Positions 34,926 to 44,085 are shown, counted from the first letter of the stretch. The stretch: 51,088 nucleotides of DNA from Caryophanales bacterium UBA2450 (GCA_002342545.1 DDQE01000013.1:46891-97978); one strand, 5' to 3'. The notes: generated by a model not told the origin, from the sequence alone. Made by a program: numbers and translations.

Positions 34926-35894
34926 TTATTTAGTTGTTTCACCTTTTATGAATCGGCAGTTGAATTTCGATAGTGATTCAACTTCTTTGCCGTTAATTTT
35001 ATCGATTAATAATTCGACACATTTCTTCGCCATCACATCTAGTGGCTGTTCTAGAGTAGAAATATGATGGACATCATCTAATGCAAATTCTCCGTCATAC
35101 GACACCATTTGTATGTCTTCTGGAGTTTTAATTCCCGTTAATTTCATTCTGTTATATAGGAGAGTGGCTAATGTACAACCTGAGACAAATACTCCATCAA
35201 ACTCTTTATAGGAATTAAATAATTCATCAATCAATTTCTTTTCTTCGCCGTGCCCCACATTTTGATTCACAATCATTAGTGGCATATTATGTTCTTTACA
35301 AACATCTTCGTATGCTTTTTCTCTTAAAGAAACTTCGCTTAATTGATTTGGTTTGGTTCCTAAATAGGCAATTTTCTTACATCCTTTTTCAATTAAATAC
35401 TCAATTGCTTTTTTAGTGGATTCGTAGTTATCAGTAGTGACAACTGGAATATTTTTTCCTAAGTGTCTATCAATTGAGACAATCGCTAAACCTTTAAATT
35501 CTTCTTCTTGGTGTTCGTAGTGAGTGACGAATAAGGCTCCATCAGCTTCACCTTGTTGAAGTCTTCTTAAGATTTCATGTTCTTTTTCTATACGATGTTG
35601 ACTAGTAGCGAGTAATAAGGAATATCCTTTTTTATCAGCCTCAATTTCTAAGTTAGAGACAAGTCTAGCAAAGAAGGGATGATCGATAACTGGCACTAAA
35701 ACCGCAATAACATAGCTTTTCTTTTGTGAGAGTCTTTTTCCCGCGACATTAGGAACATAATCAAGTTCTTTAATCGCCTTTAATACTTTTTTTCTAGTCG
35801 CTTCAGAAATCTGAGGAGAATTATTAAGAACTCTAGAAACAGTCCCTATTCCCACTCCCGATTTAGCGGCTACTTCTTTTATTGTCGCCCCCAT
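34926..35894 (-). CDS. LacI-family transcriptional regulator of the fructan locus
   Basis: A 322-residue LacI-family regulator. The N-terminal helix-turn-helix (TIKEVAAKSGVGIGTVSRVLNNSPQIS) and hinge helix (VPNVAGKRLSQKKS) are complete, followed by a periplasmic-binding-type sugar domain. It overlaps the preceding GH32 gene by one base, so it is in the operon and probably autoregulated. Its expected targets are the three palindromes with the core TGGAAACG near 25258, 40873 and 40928. The inducer is probably a fructan fragment or fructose; CcpA cannot be excluded as an additional user of these sites. Confidence 0.93.
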   Translation of the reverse strand: MGATIKEVAAKSGVGIGTVSRVLNNSPQISEATRKKVLKAIKELDYVPNVAGKRLSQKKSYVIAVLVPVIDHPFFARLVSNLEIEADKKGYSLLLATSQHRIEKEHEILRRLQQGEADGALFVTHYEHQEEEFKGLAIVSIDRHLGKNIPVVTTDNYESTKKAIEYLIEKGCKKIAYLGTKPNQLSEVSLREKAYEDVCKEHNMPLMIVNQNVGHGEEKKLIDELFNSYKEFDGVFVSGCTLATLLYNRMKLTGIKTPEDIQMVSYDGEFALDDVHHISTLEQPLDVMAKKCVELLIDKINGKEVESLSKFNCRFIKGETTK

Positions 35895-38800
35895 TATTTG
35901 TCTTCCTTTCTTCTTTTAATAGAAATAATAACTAATAATGCTGTAAATAAACTTAATGACGATAATAAGATACTAGTAGAAGCAATATTTCCTCCACATC
36001 CACCAGTGGAAATAGGAACAACTTCACTACTATTTTTAACAGTAACTTTAAAAGAAGTCATACCGTTAATAACTACGTTATTTTTTCCTTCTTTAAATGC
36101 TGAGGAGTCAATTGTTAATACGTAATCATGAACATCATATTTAGAAGCATCTAAAGTTACGTTATTAACTGAAACTTCTTGAACAACAGTGACTCCAACA
36201 TAAACAGAGACATCTAATCCTACTTCAGTAGTGACATCTTTAATCACTAATTCTTGTTCGGCTTTATAGACTTGAACAGTTACAGTAATTGTGGACATAG
36301 AACCCACTACTTTAAAAATATAAGTACCATTATCAAGTAAGTTGAAATATTCTTCAGAGATATATAATTTGTCACTAGATTGATGATAATAACCAGGTTG
36401 AAGTTTAGTGTTATCTTTTGTAACGTTATAAACTTCGCTAACAAATTGAGAAATGCCTAAATCAATTTCTAATTCTCCATCCGTATAGTCATAAGTTTGT
36501 TCATCTTCAATTAAAGATAAATTTTTAAATGTCACTTTTGAAGAGAATACATTGACTCCAAAATAGCCCGCTAAAGGTTCATTATCTAATAATGTATAGC
36601 GAATAACTTCATTACCGTTAATTGAAATCGTTAATTCAGAGCCAACAGCTTTAATAGATAAAGAAACATTAGTAGAGATAACATCAACCGGATTACTTCT
36701 AGTTAATTCTCCATGAGTTGACCAAAGTTTCACCACTTTTTCATTAGAGTCGTAATTACAAACTAAATATGAAGACATATCTTTTTGGGCTCTAAAGACT
36801 AACGCGCCCGCAGTGCCGTAATTTATATCAAATGTACCAGTATAGGAGAAATCACTCGCGCTTTCTTCAGCTAAAATAAAGCCGTTTCCTGATTGTTTCT
36901 CACCGATTAAAGCGTTATTAGTCATTGACCAACTACCAGAAATTATATTGTCTTTATTAAATGTAAAGTCACTTTCAAAAGAAGCGTTATTGACTTTAAC
37001 TTCAATAATTTGTTCTTGTTCATCCGCACTCACTTTATAAGAGGCGGTACCTTCTTTAATAGCCGTTAATGAGATGCCGTTATCACTAACTACACCTTCA
37101 ACTGCACCAGTATTACTAACTTCTTTAATCTCAACACTAGATTCACCTGTATACCAGCATGAAACAAATTTAGAGGTTGTTAATTTTGTATCTAAAGTAA
37201 CATTAGTAGAAGAAACATATAAGGCTCCTTCTCCAGGTGCTTTTTCTTTTTGATAAGCAGATTTAATTTCATTAACTCTCAAATAGTTAACAATAGAGCA
37301 TTCAAGTACATCTTCTGTATCTTTATTATCTACTGGTCCGTCTACAAATAAAGACGCACCATTAGAACTAATATCAGCGGTAGTGACAAAATAGAATGGA
37401 ATAGAATAATCTTCGCAGAAAACTTCTAATCCACCATTATCATTTAAAACATAAAATGTTTTGGTGTCACTATCACCTAAGATATGAGAAGCATATTTGG
37501 TGTGCCAATCGATATTAGTGTTAATACCTTTATCATCGAGATAGGTTCTATCAACATAATATCCATCAGTTTCGTTCCAACCAAACTGCATATATTCATC
37601 TTCTCCAACATCAACTTTAAAAATAATTGGAGCGTTTTCTTTAATAGTTATAGAGGCTTCAAGTTCAAACGTATGAGAATGAACATCTTTTAATAAGTTA
37701 CCAGTTTGATAATCAATAGGTTCATTATTAAATTCAATCTTTTTAGATTCATCTCTATCTAAATGTTCATTATTCACAGTGATCGGTTTTTGAGATAATC
37801 TCATTTCTCCTTTAGAGTCGGTATAGATGCCATATTCTACAGGGGTGGTAAATCCTCCGTTCCATCTACCTCTTAAAGCAGCATATTCTCCTGGACCAGT
37901 ACAATATGGAGCATTTAAATCACCAGAGAACCAGTTGATGACAATGTCTTTACCATAATATTCACTAGTCGGATCACTAATATAGAAAGATTGAGATGCA
38001 TAAGAATCTGGACCAAAATCTAATGGTTTTAATTTAGCGTTCATTTCTTCTAAAGAATAAGTAGAAATATTCACTCCTTCTTCATCTACAAAGCGGAGAT
38101 CGCCATTATAAAATCCAATCGAGCCAAATAAATATGTTCTAGATTTATTAGTTAAATAAGTATGAGTAACTCCATCTTCATCTTCTAATTGACCAATACC
38201 AATACATTCAGGAGTTGGTAAGGCAAATTGTTGAGTGTAACGCCAATTAATTAAGTCTGTTGATTGCATTAACCAACCTTTATTAAGAGCGTAGCTACTT
38301 AAAGACATACCCCAAGTAGTAACTTTTCCACTTTCATCTTTTTCGGCTGGGAAGATTTTTGGATCTCTCCAGTCAATTTTACGATCATAATATGGAGTTC
38401 TTTCTCTTTGATAGATTGTATCTCTTTTAATCCATGTTAAACCTTCATCATCACTTGTGATGATCATTTGGTTTTGTGCTTCTTCATATCCTCCACATCT
38501 GTCTTCTGTATAAATCGCAAATAAGCCGTTACCATTTCCTTTAGGGAACCAGTTACGAGCATCAACTTCTGCGCTCATCCCTTTATAATAAGCAACCGCA
38601 CATCCTGACCACATATAAGAGATTGAACCATCATCATTATTCGATGGGAATAAACAAATAGGCATATATTCAAAATGAATTAAGTCTCTACTTCTTGCGT
38701 GTCCCCAATACATATCACTCCAAAGTAGGCCAAATGGGTTAGTTTGATAAAAGATATGATACCAACCGTTATAATAGACTAAAGCATTTGGGTCATTAGT

Positions 38801-39496
38801 CCATTTTGCAAATGGTTGGAAATGATATTGATTTCGATACGCTTCAGTAAAATAAGAATAATCACTTTTACCAGCTTGAATATCTTTTAAAGTCACTGCG
38901 CCATTAAAGACATTTAAGCCCACTTTACCAGCAACATAGTTGCCGTCTTTATTTAAATCAATTGTGGTGTCTCTAAATCTTCTTATACCTTCAACATATA
39001 TTTCTGTATAAGCATGTCCCTCTTCTATAGAAACCACAACTTTCATATTTACATTAGGAATAGTTCTTACTTGAGGATTAATATGTCTCCATTCTTGTTC
39101 AGTAACATTCCATCCTTCTGAAGTTTGATAATTATTACCAATAAAGTCACATGAATATAATTCATCCACTCGAGATTCGTTTAATCTAAAATCAAGTAAT
39201 TTAATGTGATTTTCTTTTCTATCTAAAGTAAGAACATAATAATGTTCATTTTCTACTCCACCAAAAACTAAGCCACCCGCTTGAGCGTCATCATGATAAT
39301 AGAGTTCACCAGTATAGACAAATCCTTCATCTGCACTAAATTCTTTATCTAATAAAATAAAGCCGTCTCCACTATTAGAGACACTTAAATCATCATAAGC
39401 TTGTAATAGAGAGGCTTCTTTATTTTCATTAAAAGAAATCGCGGCCCCTAGAATTAAAAATGAGCTAAACAATATAGGCAATAACTTATTTTTCAT
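35894..39496 (-). CDS. large surface-anchored GH32 fructanase
   Basis: A 1200-residue secreted enzyme. Order: signal peptide (1-33); a CBM66/LamG-like sandwich (about 36-205); GH32 propeller (about 220-560) with nucleophile D235 (WTNDPNA), stabiliser D378 (DWRDPK) and acid/base E430 (PECIGIG); GH32 C-terminal sandwich (to about 740); an Ig-like domain; a second CBM66-like sandwich (about 822-985); an X2-like domain (about 990-1075); another Ig-like domain; and a membrane helix preceded by GGCGG and followed by KRRKEDK. It resembles exo-levanases/inulinases with accessory binding domains. It is probably the first enzyme to attack polymeric fructan at the cell surface. It overlaps the ATPase gene by 11 bases and lacI by one. 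Confidence 0.9.
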   Translation of the reverse strand: MKNKLLPILFSSFLILGAAISFNENKEASLLQAYDDLSVSNSGDGFILLDKEFSADEGFVYTGELYYHDDAQAGGLVFGGVENEHYYVLTLDRKENHIKLLDFRLNESRVDELYSCDFIGNNYQTSEGWNVTEQEWRHINPQVRTIPNVNMKVVVSIEEGHAYTEIYVEGIRRFRDTTIDLNKDGNYVAGKVGLNVFNGAVTLKDIQAGKSDYSYFTEAYRNQYHFQPFAKWTNDPNALVYYNGWYHIFYQTNPFGLLWSDMYWGHARSRDLIHFEYMPICLFPSNNDDGSISYMWSGCAVAYYKGMSAEVDARNWFPKGNGNGLFAIYTEDRCGGYEEAQNQMIITSDDEGLTWIKRDTIYQRERTPYYDRKIDWRDPKIFPAEKDESGKVTTWGMSLSSYALNKGWLMQSTDLINWRYTQQFALPTPECIGIGQLEDEDGVTHTYLTNKSRTYLFGSIGFYNGDLRFVDEEGVNISTYSLEEMNAKLKPLDFGPDSYASQSFYISDPTSEYYGKDIVINWFSGDLNAPYCTGPGEYAALRGRWNGGFTTPVEYGIYTDSKGEMRLSQKPITVNNEHLDRDESKKIEFNNEPIDYQTGNLLKDVHSHTFELEASITIKENAPIIFKVDVGEDEYMQFGWNETDGYYVDRTYLDDKGINTNIDWHTKYASHILGDSDTKTFYVLNDNGGLEVFCEDYSIPFYFVTTADISSNGASLFVDGPVDNKDTEDVLECSIVNYLRVNEIKSAYQKEKAPGEGALYVSSTNVTLDTKLTTSKFVSCWYTGESSVEIKEVSNTGAVEGVVSDNGISLTAIKEGTASYKVSADEQEQIIEVKVNNASFESDFTFNKDNIISGSWSMTNNALIGEKQSGNGFILAEESASDFSYTGTFDINYGTAGALVFRAQKDMSSYLVCNYDSNEKVVKLWSTHGELTRSNPVDVISTNVSLSIKAVGSELTISINGNEVIRYTLLDNEPLAGYFGVNVFSSKVTFKNLSLIEDEQTYDYTDGELEIDLGISQFVSEVYNVTKDNTKLQPGYYHQSSDKLYISEEYFNLLDNGTYIFKVVGSMSTITVTVQVYKAEQELVIKDVTTEVGLDVSVYVGVTVVQEVSVNNVTLDASKYDVHDYVLTIDSSAFKEGKNNVVINGMTSFKVTVKNSSEVVPISTGGCGGNIASTSILLSSLSLFTALLVIISIKRRKEDK

Positions 39497-40838
39497 CTTT
39501 AACTTCCTCTAAACCGTATTTATAAATTGTCTTTCCGGTTTCTTTATCAAATAAATGGACATTTTTCCCTAAGAAAGAGACTTTAACTTTATCTCCACTA
39601 GTAAGTTCACTTCTTTCTTGAACAGTGACATTAAATTCAATTTCAGATCCATCTAACTTACATAAGATGTTTGTGGTATTTCCTAAAATCTCTACAAAAC
39701 TGACAGTCGCGTCAATTCCTTTATCACCTAAAACTAAGTGTTCACCTCTAATACCAAGAGTTAATTCTTTTTCTTCTCCAGAAATATATTCATCTTGGAT
39801 ATCTCTTAAATCCTTTAAAGAAATAGAAACTTCTTTATTATTTGGTAAAGTAATAACTACTTCTTTAGCTTTAGCAGTTAATTTCACATCAAAGAAGTTC
39901 ATTTGTGGGGTGCCAATAAAGCCCGCGACAAATGTATTCATTGGATTATCATAAATCTCACTAGGAGAACCAACTTGTTGGATAATTCCATCTTTCATAA
40001 CCACGATTCGATCACCCATCGTCATCGCTTCAATTTGGTCATGGGTAACATAAACAAATGTTGTTTTCACGCGTTTATGAAGTTTAACAATTTCACTACG
40101 CATAGACGCTCTTAATTTGGCGTCAAGATTAGACAATGGTTCATCAAGTAAGAAGACTTTTGGATCTCTTACTAAGGCTCTACCTAAAGCGACACGTTGT
40201 CTTTGTCCACCAGACATATCTGATGGTTTTCTATCTAATAAGTGCTTAATATCTAATATTTCAGCAGCCTTTTGTACTCTTTCATCAATTTCTTCTTTAG
40301 AGTAATGCACCATCTTCATTTTTGGTACACATTTATCGTTTTCCACTTTTTCTAATTCTTTAACTAGTGGTTCAACTTCTTCAGGAGTTTTAGCTTCTTT
40401 AATTTGTTTCTTTAGTAATTTGATTCGATCTTTATCCACTGTGTAAATTACATGGTGTTCTTTATCTAACGCTACTTTAGGAATTTTTCTTAACTTCAAA
40501 CCATAGGACATGTTTTGATAAGAATTCATATGTGGATATAAAGCGTAGTTTTGGAAAACCATCGCAATATTTCTTTTAGAAGCATCAACGTTATTTGAAT
40601 AAACATCACCAATATAAAGTTCACCACCAGTGATATCTTCTAATCCAGCGATCATTCTTAAAGTAGTAGATTTACCACATCCAGAAGGACCAACTAAAAC
40701 AACAAACTCTCCATCTTTTATTTCTAAATTAAAATCACGCACGGCAAAAGGAGATAAGTCACCTTCATTAATTTTCTTTGCCTCTTTCTTACTGTGTGTA
40801 TACTCTTTGTAAATATGCTTAAGTAAAATTGACGCCAT
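39486..40838 (-). CDS. msmK: MsmK/UgpC-type ABC transporter ATPase with an inserted segment
   Basis: A 450-residue sugar-importer ATPase. Walker A is GPSGCGKST (50-58), the Q-loop Q96, the signature MSGGQ (208-212), Walker B VFLLDEP (228-234) and the switch His H266; a regulatory OB-type domain follows (from about 310). Typical MsmK is about 370 residues. The extra length is a short lysine-rich insert near 15-25 and a charged ~58-residue helical insert at about 123-180, between GLKLRKIPK and SKEEIDERVQKAA. It is the first gene of the operon, behind the promoter at 40885-40912, which is flanked by two operators. A dedicated MsmK in the same operon is less common than a shared one. Confidence 0.93.
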   Translation of the reverse strand: MASILLKHIYKEYTHSKKEAKKINEGDLSPFAVRDFNLEIKDGEFVVLVGPSGCGKSTTLRMIAGLEDITGGELYIGDVYSNNVDASKRNIAMVFQNYALYPHMNSYQNMSYGLKLRKIPKVALDKEHHVIYTVDKDRIKLLKKQIKEAKTPEEVEPLVKELEKVENDKCVPKMKMVHYSKEEIDERVQKAAEILDIKHLLDRKPSDMSGGQRQRVALGRALVRDPKVFLLDEPLSNLDAKLRASMRSEIVKLHKRVKTTFVYVTHDQIEAMTMGDRIVVMKDGIIQQVGSPSEIYDNPMNTFVAGFIGTPQMNFFDVKLTAKAKEVVITLPNNKEVSISLKDLRDIQDEYISGEEKELTLGIRGEHLVLGDKGIDATVSFVEILGNTTNILCKLDGSEIEFNVTVQERSELTSGDKVKVSFLGKNVHLFDKETGKTIYKYGLEEVKDEK

Positions 40839-40865
40839 AAAAGACTCCTTTATTTGTTTGTGCTA

Positions 40866-40879
40866 TGGAAACGTTTCCA
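40866..40879. promoter_or_regulatory. LacI-family operator overlapping the transcription start
   Basis: TGGAAACGTTTCCA is a perfect 14-bp palindrome covering the expected start of the fructan-operon message, so a bound repressor would block transcription. Confidence 0.85.
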
Positions 40880-40884
40880 CATAT

Positions 40885-40912
40885 ATTTTAATTAATTAAT
40901 AACCGCTGTCAA
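40885..40912 (-). promoter_or_regulatory. promoter of the fructan operon
   Basis: A perfect -35 TTGACA (40907-40912), a 16-base spacer and -10 TAAAAT (40885-40890, five of six). It lies between two operators and would start RNA near 40878. Confidence 0.75.
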
Positions 40913-40919
40913 CATTTTT

Positions 40920-40935
40920 ATGGAAACGATTCCAT
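40920..40935. promoter_or_regulatory. upstream LacI-family operator
   Basis: ATGGAAACGATTCCAT is a near-perfect palindrome (one central pair mismatched) just upstream of the -35. With the site at 40866-40879 it brackets the promoter, 55 bases centre to centre, a spacing compatible with looping or co-operative repression. Confidence 0.75.
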
Positions 40936-40951
40936 GAATAAACAAAATCAC

Positions 40952-40985
40952 CAAAACAAAACAGAAGCGGTTTTCACCACTTCTG
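40952..40985 (-). terminator. terminator of the first anchored surface protein gene
   Basis: On the minus strand CAGAAGTGG and CCGCTTCTG (40962-40985) form a 9-bp stem with one G-U pair, followed by TTTTGTTTTG. The same hairpin sequence follows the paralogous gene at 45638-45661. Confidence 0.8.
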
Positions 40986-41015
40986 CCTGTATTAGATTAG
41001 TTTTTAACTAATTAA

Positions 41016-43463
41016 TTATTTTTGTTTCTTCTTTTTGAAGACTAATAAGGTTGTGAATGCAAGAGCACTAATAGCAGCGATAGCAATGACAATAATCATT
41101 GTATTGTTATCTGCACTTAAATCAGAATCAAATCTAATTGCACCACCAGAAACAGGGGATGGATTTCTTCCTATAAAGTCTGTGAATGATGCATCAAGTC
41201 CGGTAACAAAATATTTGCCAACAATGTAGTCATATTTTGCAAGTGCTTCTTCAACGATTTCTTTATCGGTTGAAGGTTCTTCATGATGGACAGCAAAGAT
41301 TTCTTTTAATTGTTCTTTGCCTTTTTCACTCACGCTTGCGTATTGGCCTTCTAATGTTGACCAAGCAGAAGCGGATGGTTTAGTTTTACCATTAGCATCA
41401 CATGTAATGTCGCTGATAATTTTATTTGCAAAAGCAACTGCTGTTGGATCTAATTCTATGGCTGGAGCATATAATTGAACTGCTGTTTGTCCCTTATAAG
41501 CCGCGAATCTTGGTGAACTGTGGTTCCATGCAATAAATCTATGACTATCACCATCTAATGCACAGTTCGTAATCTTAGCGTTGCCATTTTCGAATTCAAT
41601 TATCCAAGAAGAACTTTCACTAACATCTTCAACCAATCCGATATCAGCAGCGCCTTCTTTAATCCATGCAAGATATGTGTCTTCAGAACTCTTCAAAGCA
41701 AACGATCCTTCAACAGAGCCTTCTTCTAATACAAAATCAAAAACACTGTCTGGTGCATCTTCATAGAAGACATAGGAACCAATCTTATTAGCAACACCTG
41801 ATAATTGTGTTCCATCTGCTTCGCAAACGATAGCAACTGTGTCGCCAACAGAAACGCTATATACTTTTTCATAGGAACCAGAAACAACACTTACAACAGT
41901 GATATCTTTTGTAGAAGCTGTATATTCTTGTCCGTTAGAGTCTGTAGCATTTAATGTTAATTTTGCCTTACCTGGGCCAACAGCAGTGTAAGTATCACCA
42001 GAAACCGAGAACACTGCGGTATCAGATGATGTCCAAGTGTGAGAAGCAATTGTTGTGGAAGGTGCTTCTTCTGGTGCGGTCCAACTGAATGTTGCACTTG
42101 CACTTGCACCTTGTCTTAATAAAGTATCAGTAGGAGCAGTAATCGCTATTGTTCCACGAACAGGAGCATCTTCAATAACAGCCAATGAAACAGAATTATA
42201 TCCTGAACTTTCGGTTGTTTTTCCTTCGTAACAAGCAAAACGTGGTGTGCCAGAATTCCACCAAATTTCTCTAGTTGCCATTGCTACATTTGAAATAATC
42301 ATGTGATCATCATATGAAATAACAAACCAAGATGTATTATTGCTTTTTGATGCATTTGTAGCTAAAGAATTGCCTGATGTCCAAGATAAATAATTATCAC
42401 CATTTTTGAATGCAAAGGATCCGGTTTTGCTTCCTTCCTCAACGGTTAAAGCATAAGCACCAATTGGGCTGCCTGAATATGCTGTACCGATACCATATTT
42501 TGTGGAAGTATCACTAATGCCGGATAACTCCATGCTAGCTGCCTCTGAATACAGAGCAACATTGTCTCCAATAGCAAATTCATATTCGTTTGTAACATAG
42601 ATTTTTCCAGATTGAACGGAATATTCTTCATTATTACTATCGGTGGCATTTAAAGTTACGGTAACGACTCCTGGAGCAACACCAGTATATGTATTTCCGG
42701 AAATAGATAGAACTTCTGAATTAGATGACACCCAAGAATATGATTCTATTGTTGCAGAGCTTCCAGAAGCAGGTGTCCATGAATAAGAAAGTGAACCAGA
42801 TGCTTCAACATTAACTATAGGTGATGACAATTCATTGATTTCAATTTCACCACGAGGAGTTGAAGATTCATAATAAAAATTAACAGCAGTTAGTGTTAAA
42901 CACCCATTACTGGTTGAATGATTTGTAATATGTAAATTAACACGATAATAACTATCAGCCGCCCAAGAGGTTCCACTAGTTGGTTCAGCAATAGCAGTTC
43001 CACTTTTTGATCTGTCAAGCGTCACAGTACTAGTGGTGTCAATAATATCAGTAAAGTCTGCGTCTGAAGCAACTTCAACATCCCAAGTTACATCGGAGCT
43101 AACAGTATTAGCAACAACAACAACTTCAACTTTTGTTATATTTTGCGTTAAGGCAGTAGTTCCTTTAATATAGCCTTCTGTGATTTTGTCAGGATCATCT
43201 TTGTTTGACTTTTTAGCGCCAAACTTAAAATATTCCCATCCACCATTGTTGTTTTGGCCACCATAAATTTTATAGTTTCCATAACTATGCTCTTTCGAAT
43301 AGCCAGTACAGTTCGCAGTTTTAGCAGCTAAGTTACAAGAGTCTGCTAATGCTTCAGTTGCCTTTGCCACTTTAGCACTTCTACCGCCAACAGCGACTCC
43401 TACTCCGATTGCTAAAGCTAGACCAACGCTTAACCCAGCAATCTTTGAAAAAACTTTATTCAT
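41016..43463 (-). CDS. anchored surface protein with tandem Ig-like and beta-sandwich repeats
   Basis: An 815-residue secreted protein. A signal peptide (MNKVFSKIAGLSVGLALAIG...VAKA, 1-36) is followed by a beta-sandwich (about 38-205), then two copies of an Ig-like Big_2 domain plus a ~130-residue domain: copy one ends WNSGTPRFACYEGKT, copy two WNHSSPRFAAYKGQT. Residues about 680-770 form a helical module ending EALAKYDYIVGKY, and the C-terminus is NNTMIIVIAIAAISALAF plus a KKKKQK tail, a membrane anchor. No enzymatic motif is visible; adhesion or binding is the likely role. A 5' hairpin (43483-43498) stands before its ribosome site, and the neighbour at 45691-48645 is a paralogue. Confidence 0.8.
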   Translation of the reverse strand: MNKVFSKIAGLSVGLALAIGVGVAVGGRSAKVAKATEALADSCNLAAKTANCTGYSKEHSYGNYKIYGGQNNNGGWEYFKFGAKKSNKDDPDKITEGYIKGTTALTQNITKVEVVVVANTVSSDVTWDVEVASDADFTDIIDTTSTVTLDRSKSGTAIAEPTSGTSWAADSYYRVNLHITNHSTSNGCLTLTAVNFYYESSTPRGEIEINELSSPIVNVEASGSLSYSWTPASGSSATIESYSWVSSNSEVLSISGNTYTGVAPGVVTVTLNATDSNNEEYSVQSGKIYVTNEYEFAIGDNVALYSEAASMELSGISDTSTKYGIGTAYSGSPIGAYALTVEEGSKTGSFAFKNGDNYLSWTSGNSLATNASKSNNTSWFVISYDDHMIISNVAMATREIWWNSGTPRFACYEGKTTESSGYNSVSLAVIEDAPVRGTIAITAPTDTLLRQGASASATFSWTAPEEAPSTTIASHTWTSSDTAVFSVSGDTYTAVGPGKAKLTLNATDSNGQEYTASTKDITVVSVVSGSYEKVYSVSVGDTVAIVCEADGTQLSGVANKIGSYVFYEDAPDSVFDFVLEEGSVEGSFALKSSEDTYLAWIKEGAADIGLVEDVSESSSWIIEFENGNAKITNCALDGDSHRFIAWNHSSPRFAAYKGQTAVQLYAPAIELDPTAVAFANKIISDITCDANGKTKPSASAWSTLEGQYASVSEKGKEQLKEIFAVHHEEPSTDKEIVEEALAKYDYIVGKYFVTGLDASFTDFIGRNPSPVSGGAIRFDSDLSADNNTMIIVIAIAAISALAFTTLLVFKKKKQK

Positions 43464-43482
43464 AAAAGTTTATTTCCTTTCT

Positions 43483-43498
43483 GCCGTATTTATACGGC
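43483..43498 (-). promoter_or_regulatory. 5' hairpin before the ribosome site of the surface protein gene
   Basis: GCCGTATTTATACGGC folds into a 6-bp stem with a 4-base loop and is immediately followed on the message by AGAAAGGAAA. The paralogous gene has a hairpin at the same place (48663-48675). Confidence 0.5.
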
Positions 43499-43661
43499 TA
43501 ACAAATTAAATAAAAACACGAATAGAAAGATGCTTTAGCTATTAACATCTAGAATTGGTTATATCTAATCTATACTTAATTATTTTACATTTTATGTAAT
43601 AGATAATCAAAAGAAAAAGGTGATAACTTATCGTCTCTTTCATTTTATTTGATTGCGTCAA

Positions 43662-43820
43662 CTAATTTGATAATGTAGTTGGATTCCCTCTAACGCTTCC
43701 AGATATATGCTTTTCAGCATTAAATCTAGATAAGAATCCACCAAAGTTGTTATATTCTATTTCTTCGTTAACAAAATACCATGAACAATCTAAGGAAGCT
43801 GGTTTACTTTTCTTATTCAT
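43662..43820 (-). CDS. possible small protein or gene fragment
   Basis: A 52-codon frame, MNKKSKPASLDCSWYF... ending PTTLSN, with an in-frame stop a few codons upstream of its ATG. It has reasonable codon use but no clear ribosome site, and I do not recognise the sequence. A perfect 12-bp palindrome (ATGTAATTACAT) stands seven bases before its start. It could be a small real protein or what is left of a longer gene broken when the neighbouring ATPase unit arrived. Confidence 0.3.
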   Translation of the reverse strand: MNKKSKPASLDCSWYFVNEEIEYNNFGGFLSRFNAEKHISGSVRGNPTTLSN

Positions 43821-43826
43821 ATAGCA

Positions 43827-43838
43827 ATGTAATTACAT
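43827..43838. repeat. 12-bp perfect palindrome
   Basis: ATGTAATTACAT lies just upstream of the small reading frame at 43662-43820 and could be an operator. Confidence 0.35.
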
Positions 43839-43882
43839 CACAAATATTATTATTAAATATTCCTCAGTGTTGTTTTTTACTA

Positions 43883-43899
43883 TATTGATTATATCAATA
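43883..43899. repeat. 17-nt palindrome
   Basis: TATTGAT and ATCAATA are perfect inverted arms around TAT, in the intergenic region left of the hairpin repeats. Confidence 0.35.
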
Positions 43900-43928
43900 A
43901 GCTAATTTTTATCAATTTTCAAAACAAG

Positions 43929-43974
43929 ATAATCAGCGGTTTTTAATCATTTTTGTTAACTTTCCGCTGATTAT
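43929..43974. repeat. hairpin repeat R1 left of the ATPase gene
   Basis: ATAATCAGCGG (43929-43939) and CCGCTGATTAT (43964-43974) are a perfect 11-bp inverted repeat with a 24-nt T-rich spacer. It is related to R2 and R3 but has the most complete arms. Confidence 0.8.
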
Positions 43975-43989
43975 CTGGAGAATTTTGTC

Positions 43990-44044
43990 ACATTTTCAGC
44001 GGTTTTCACACTTTTTTACCAACTTTCCGCTGATTATGTTGATT
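43990..44044. repeat. hairpin repeat R2 left of the ATPase gene
   Basis: A 55-nt sequence with CAGCGG/CCGCTG arms, ending CCGCTGATTATGTTGATT. It matches R3, on the other side of the gene, at about 51 of 55 positions in the same orientation. Its last bases TTGATT also supply the -35 of the ATPase gene. Confidence 0.85.
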
Positions 44045-44067
44045 CAGATTTTGAATTAATATATTAT
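44039..44067 (+). promoter_or_regulatory. promoter of the ATPase/nuclease gene
   Basis: TTGATT (44039-44044), a 17-base spacer and TATTAT (44062-44067, five of six) precede GGAGGAAG (44074-44081) and the ATG at 44086. The -35 lies in the end of repeat R2. Confidence 0.6.
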
Positions 44068-44085
44068 TAAATCGGAGGAAGAATT

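Larger units (their letters stand above)
43464..44085. other. 622-base intergenic region with repeats and a possible small gene
   Basis: From left to right it holds the 5' region of the surface protein gene, a possible 52-codon gene (43662-43820, minus), palindromes at 43827-43838 and 43883-43899, two hairpin repeats (43929-43974 and 43990-44044), and the promoter and ribosome site of the ATPase gene. Confidence 0.6.
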
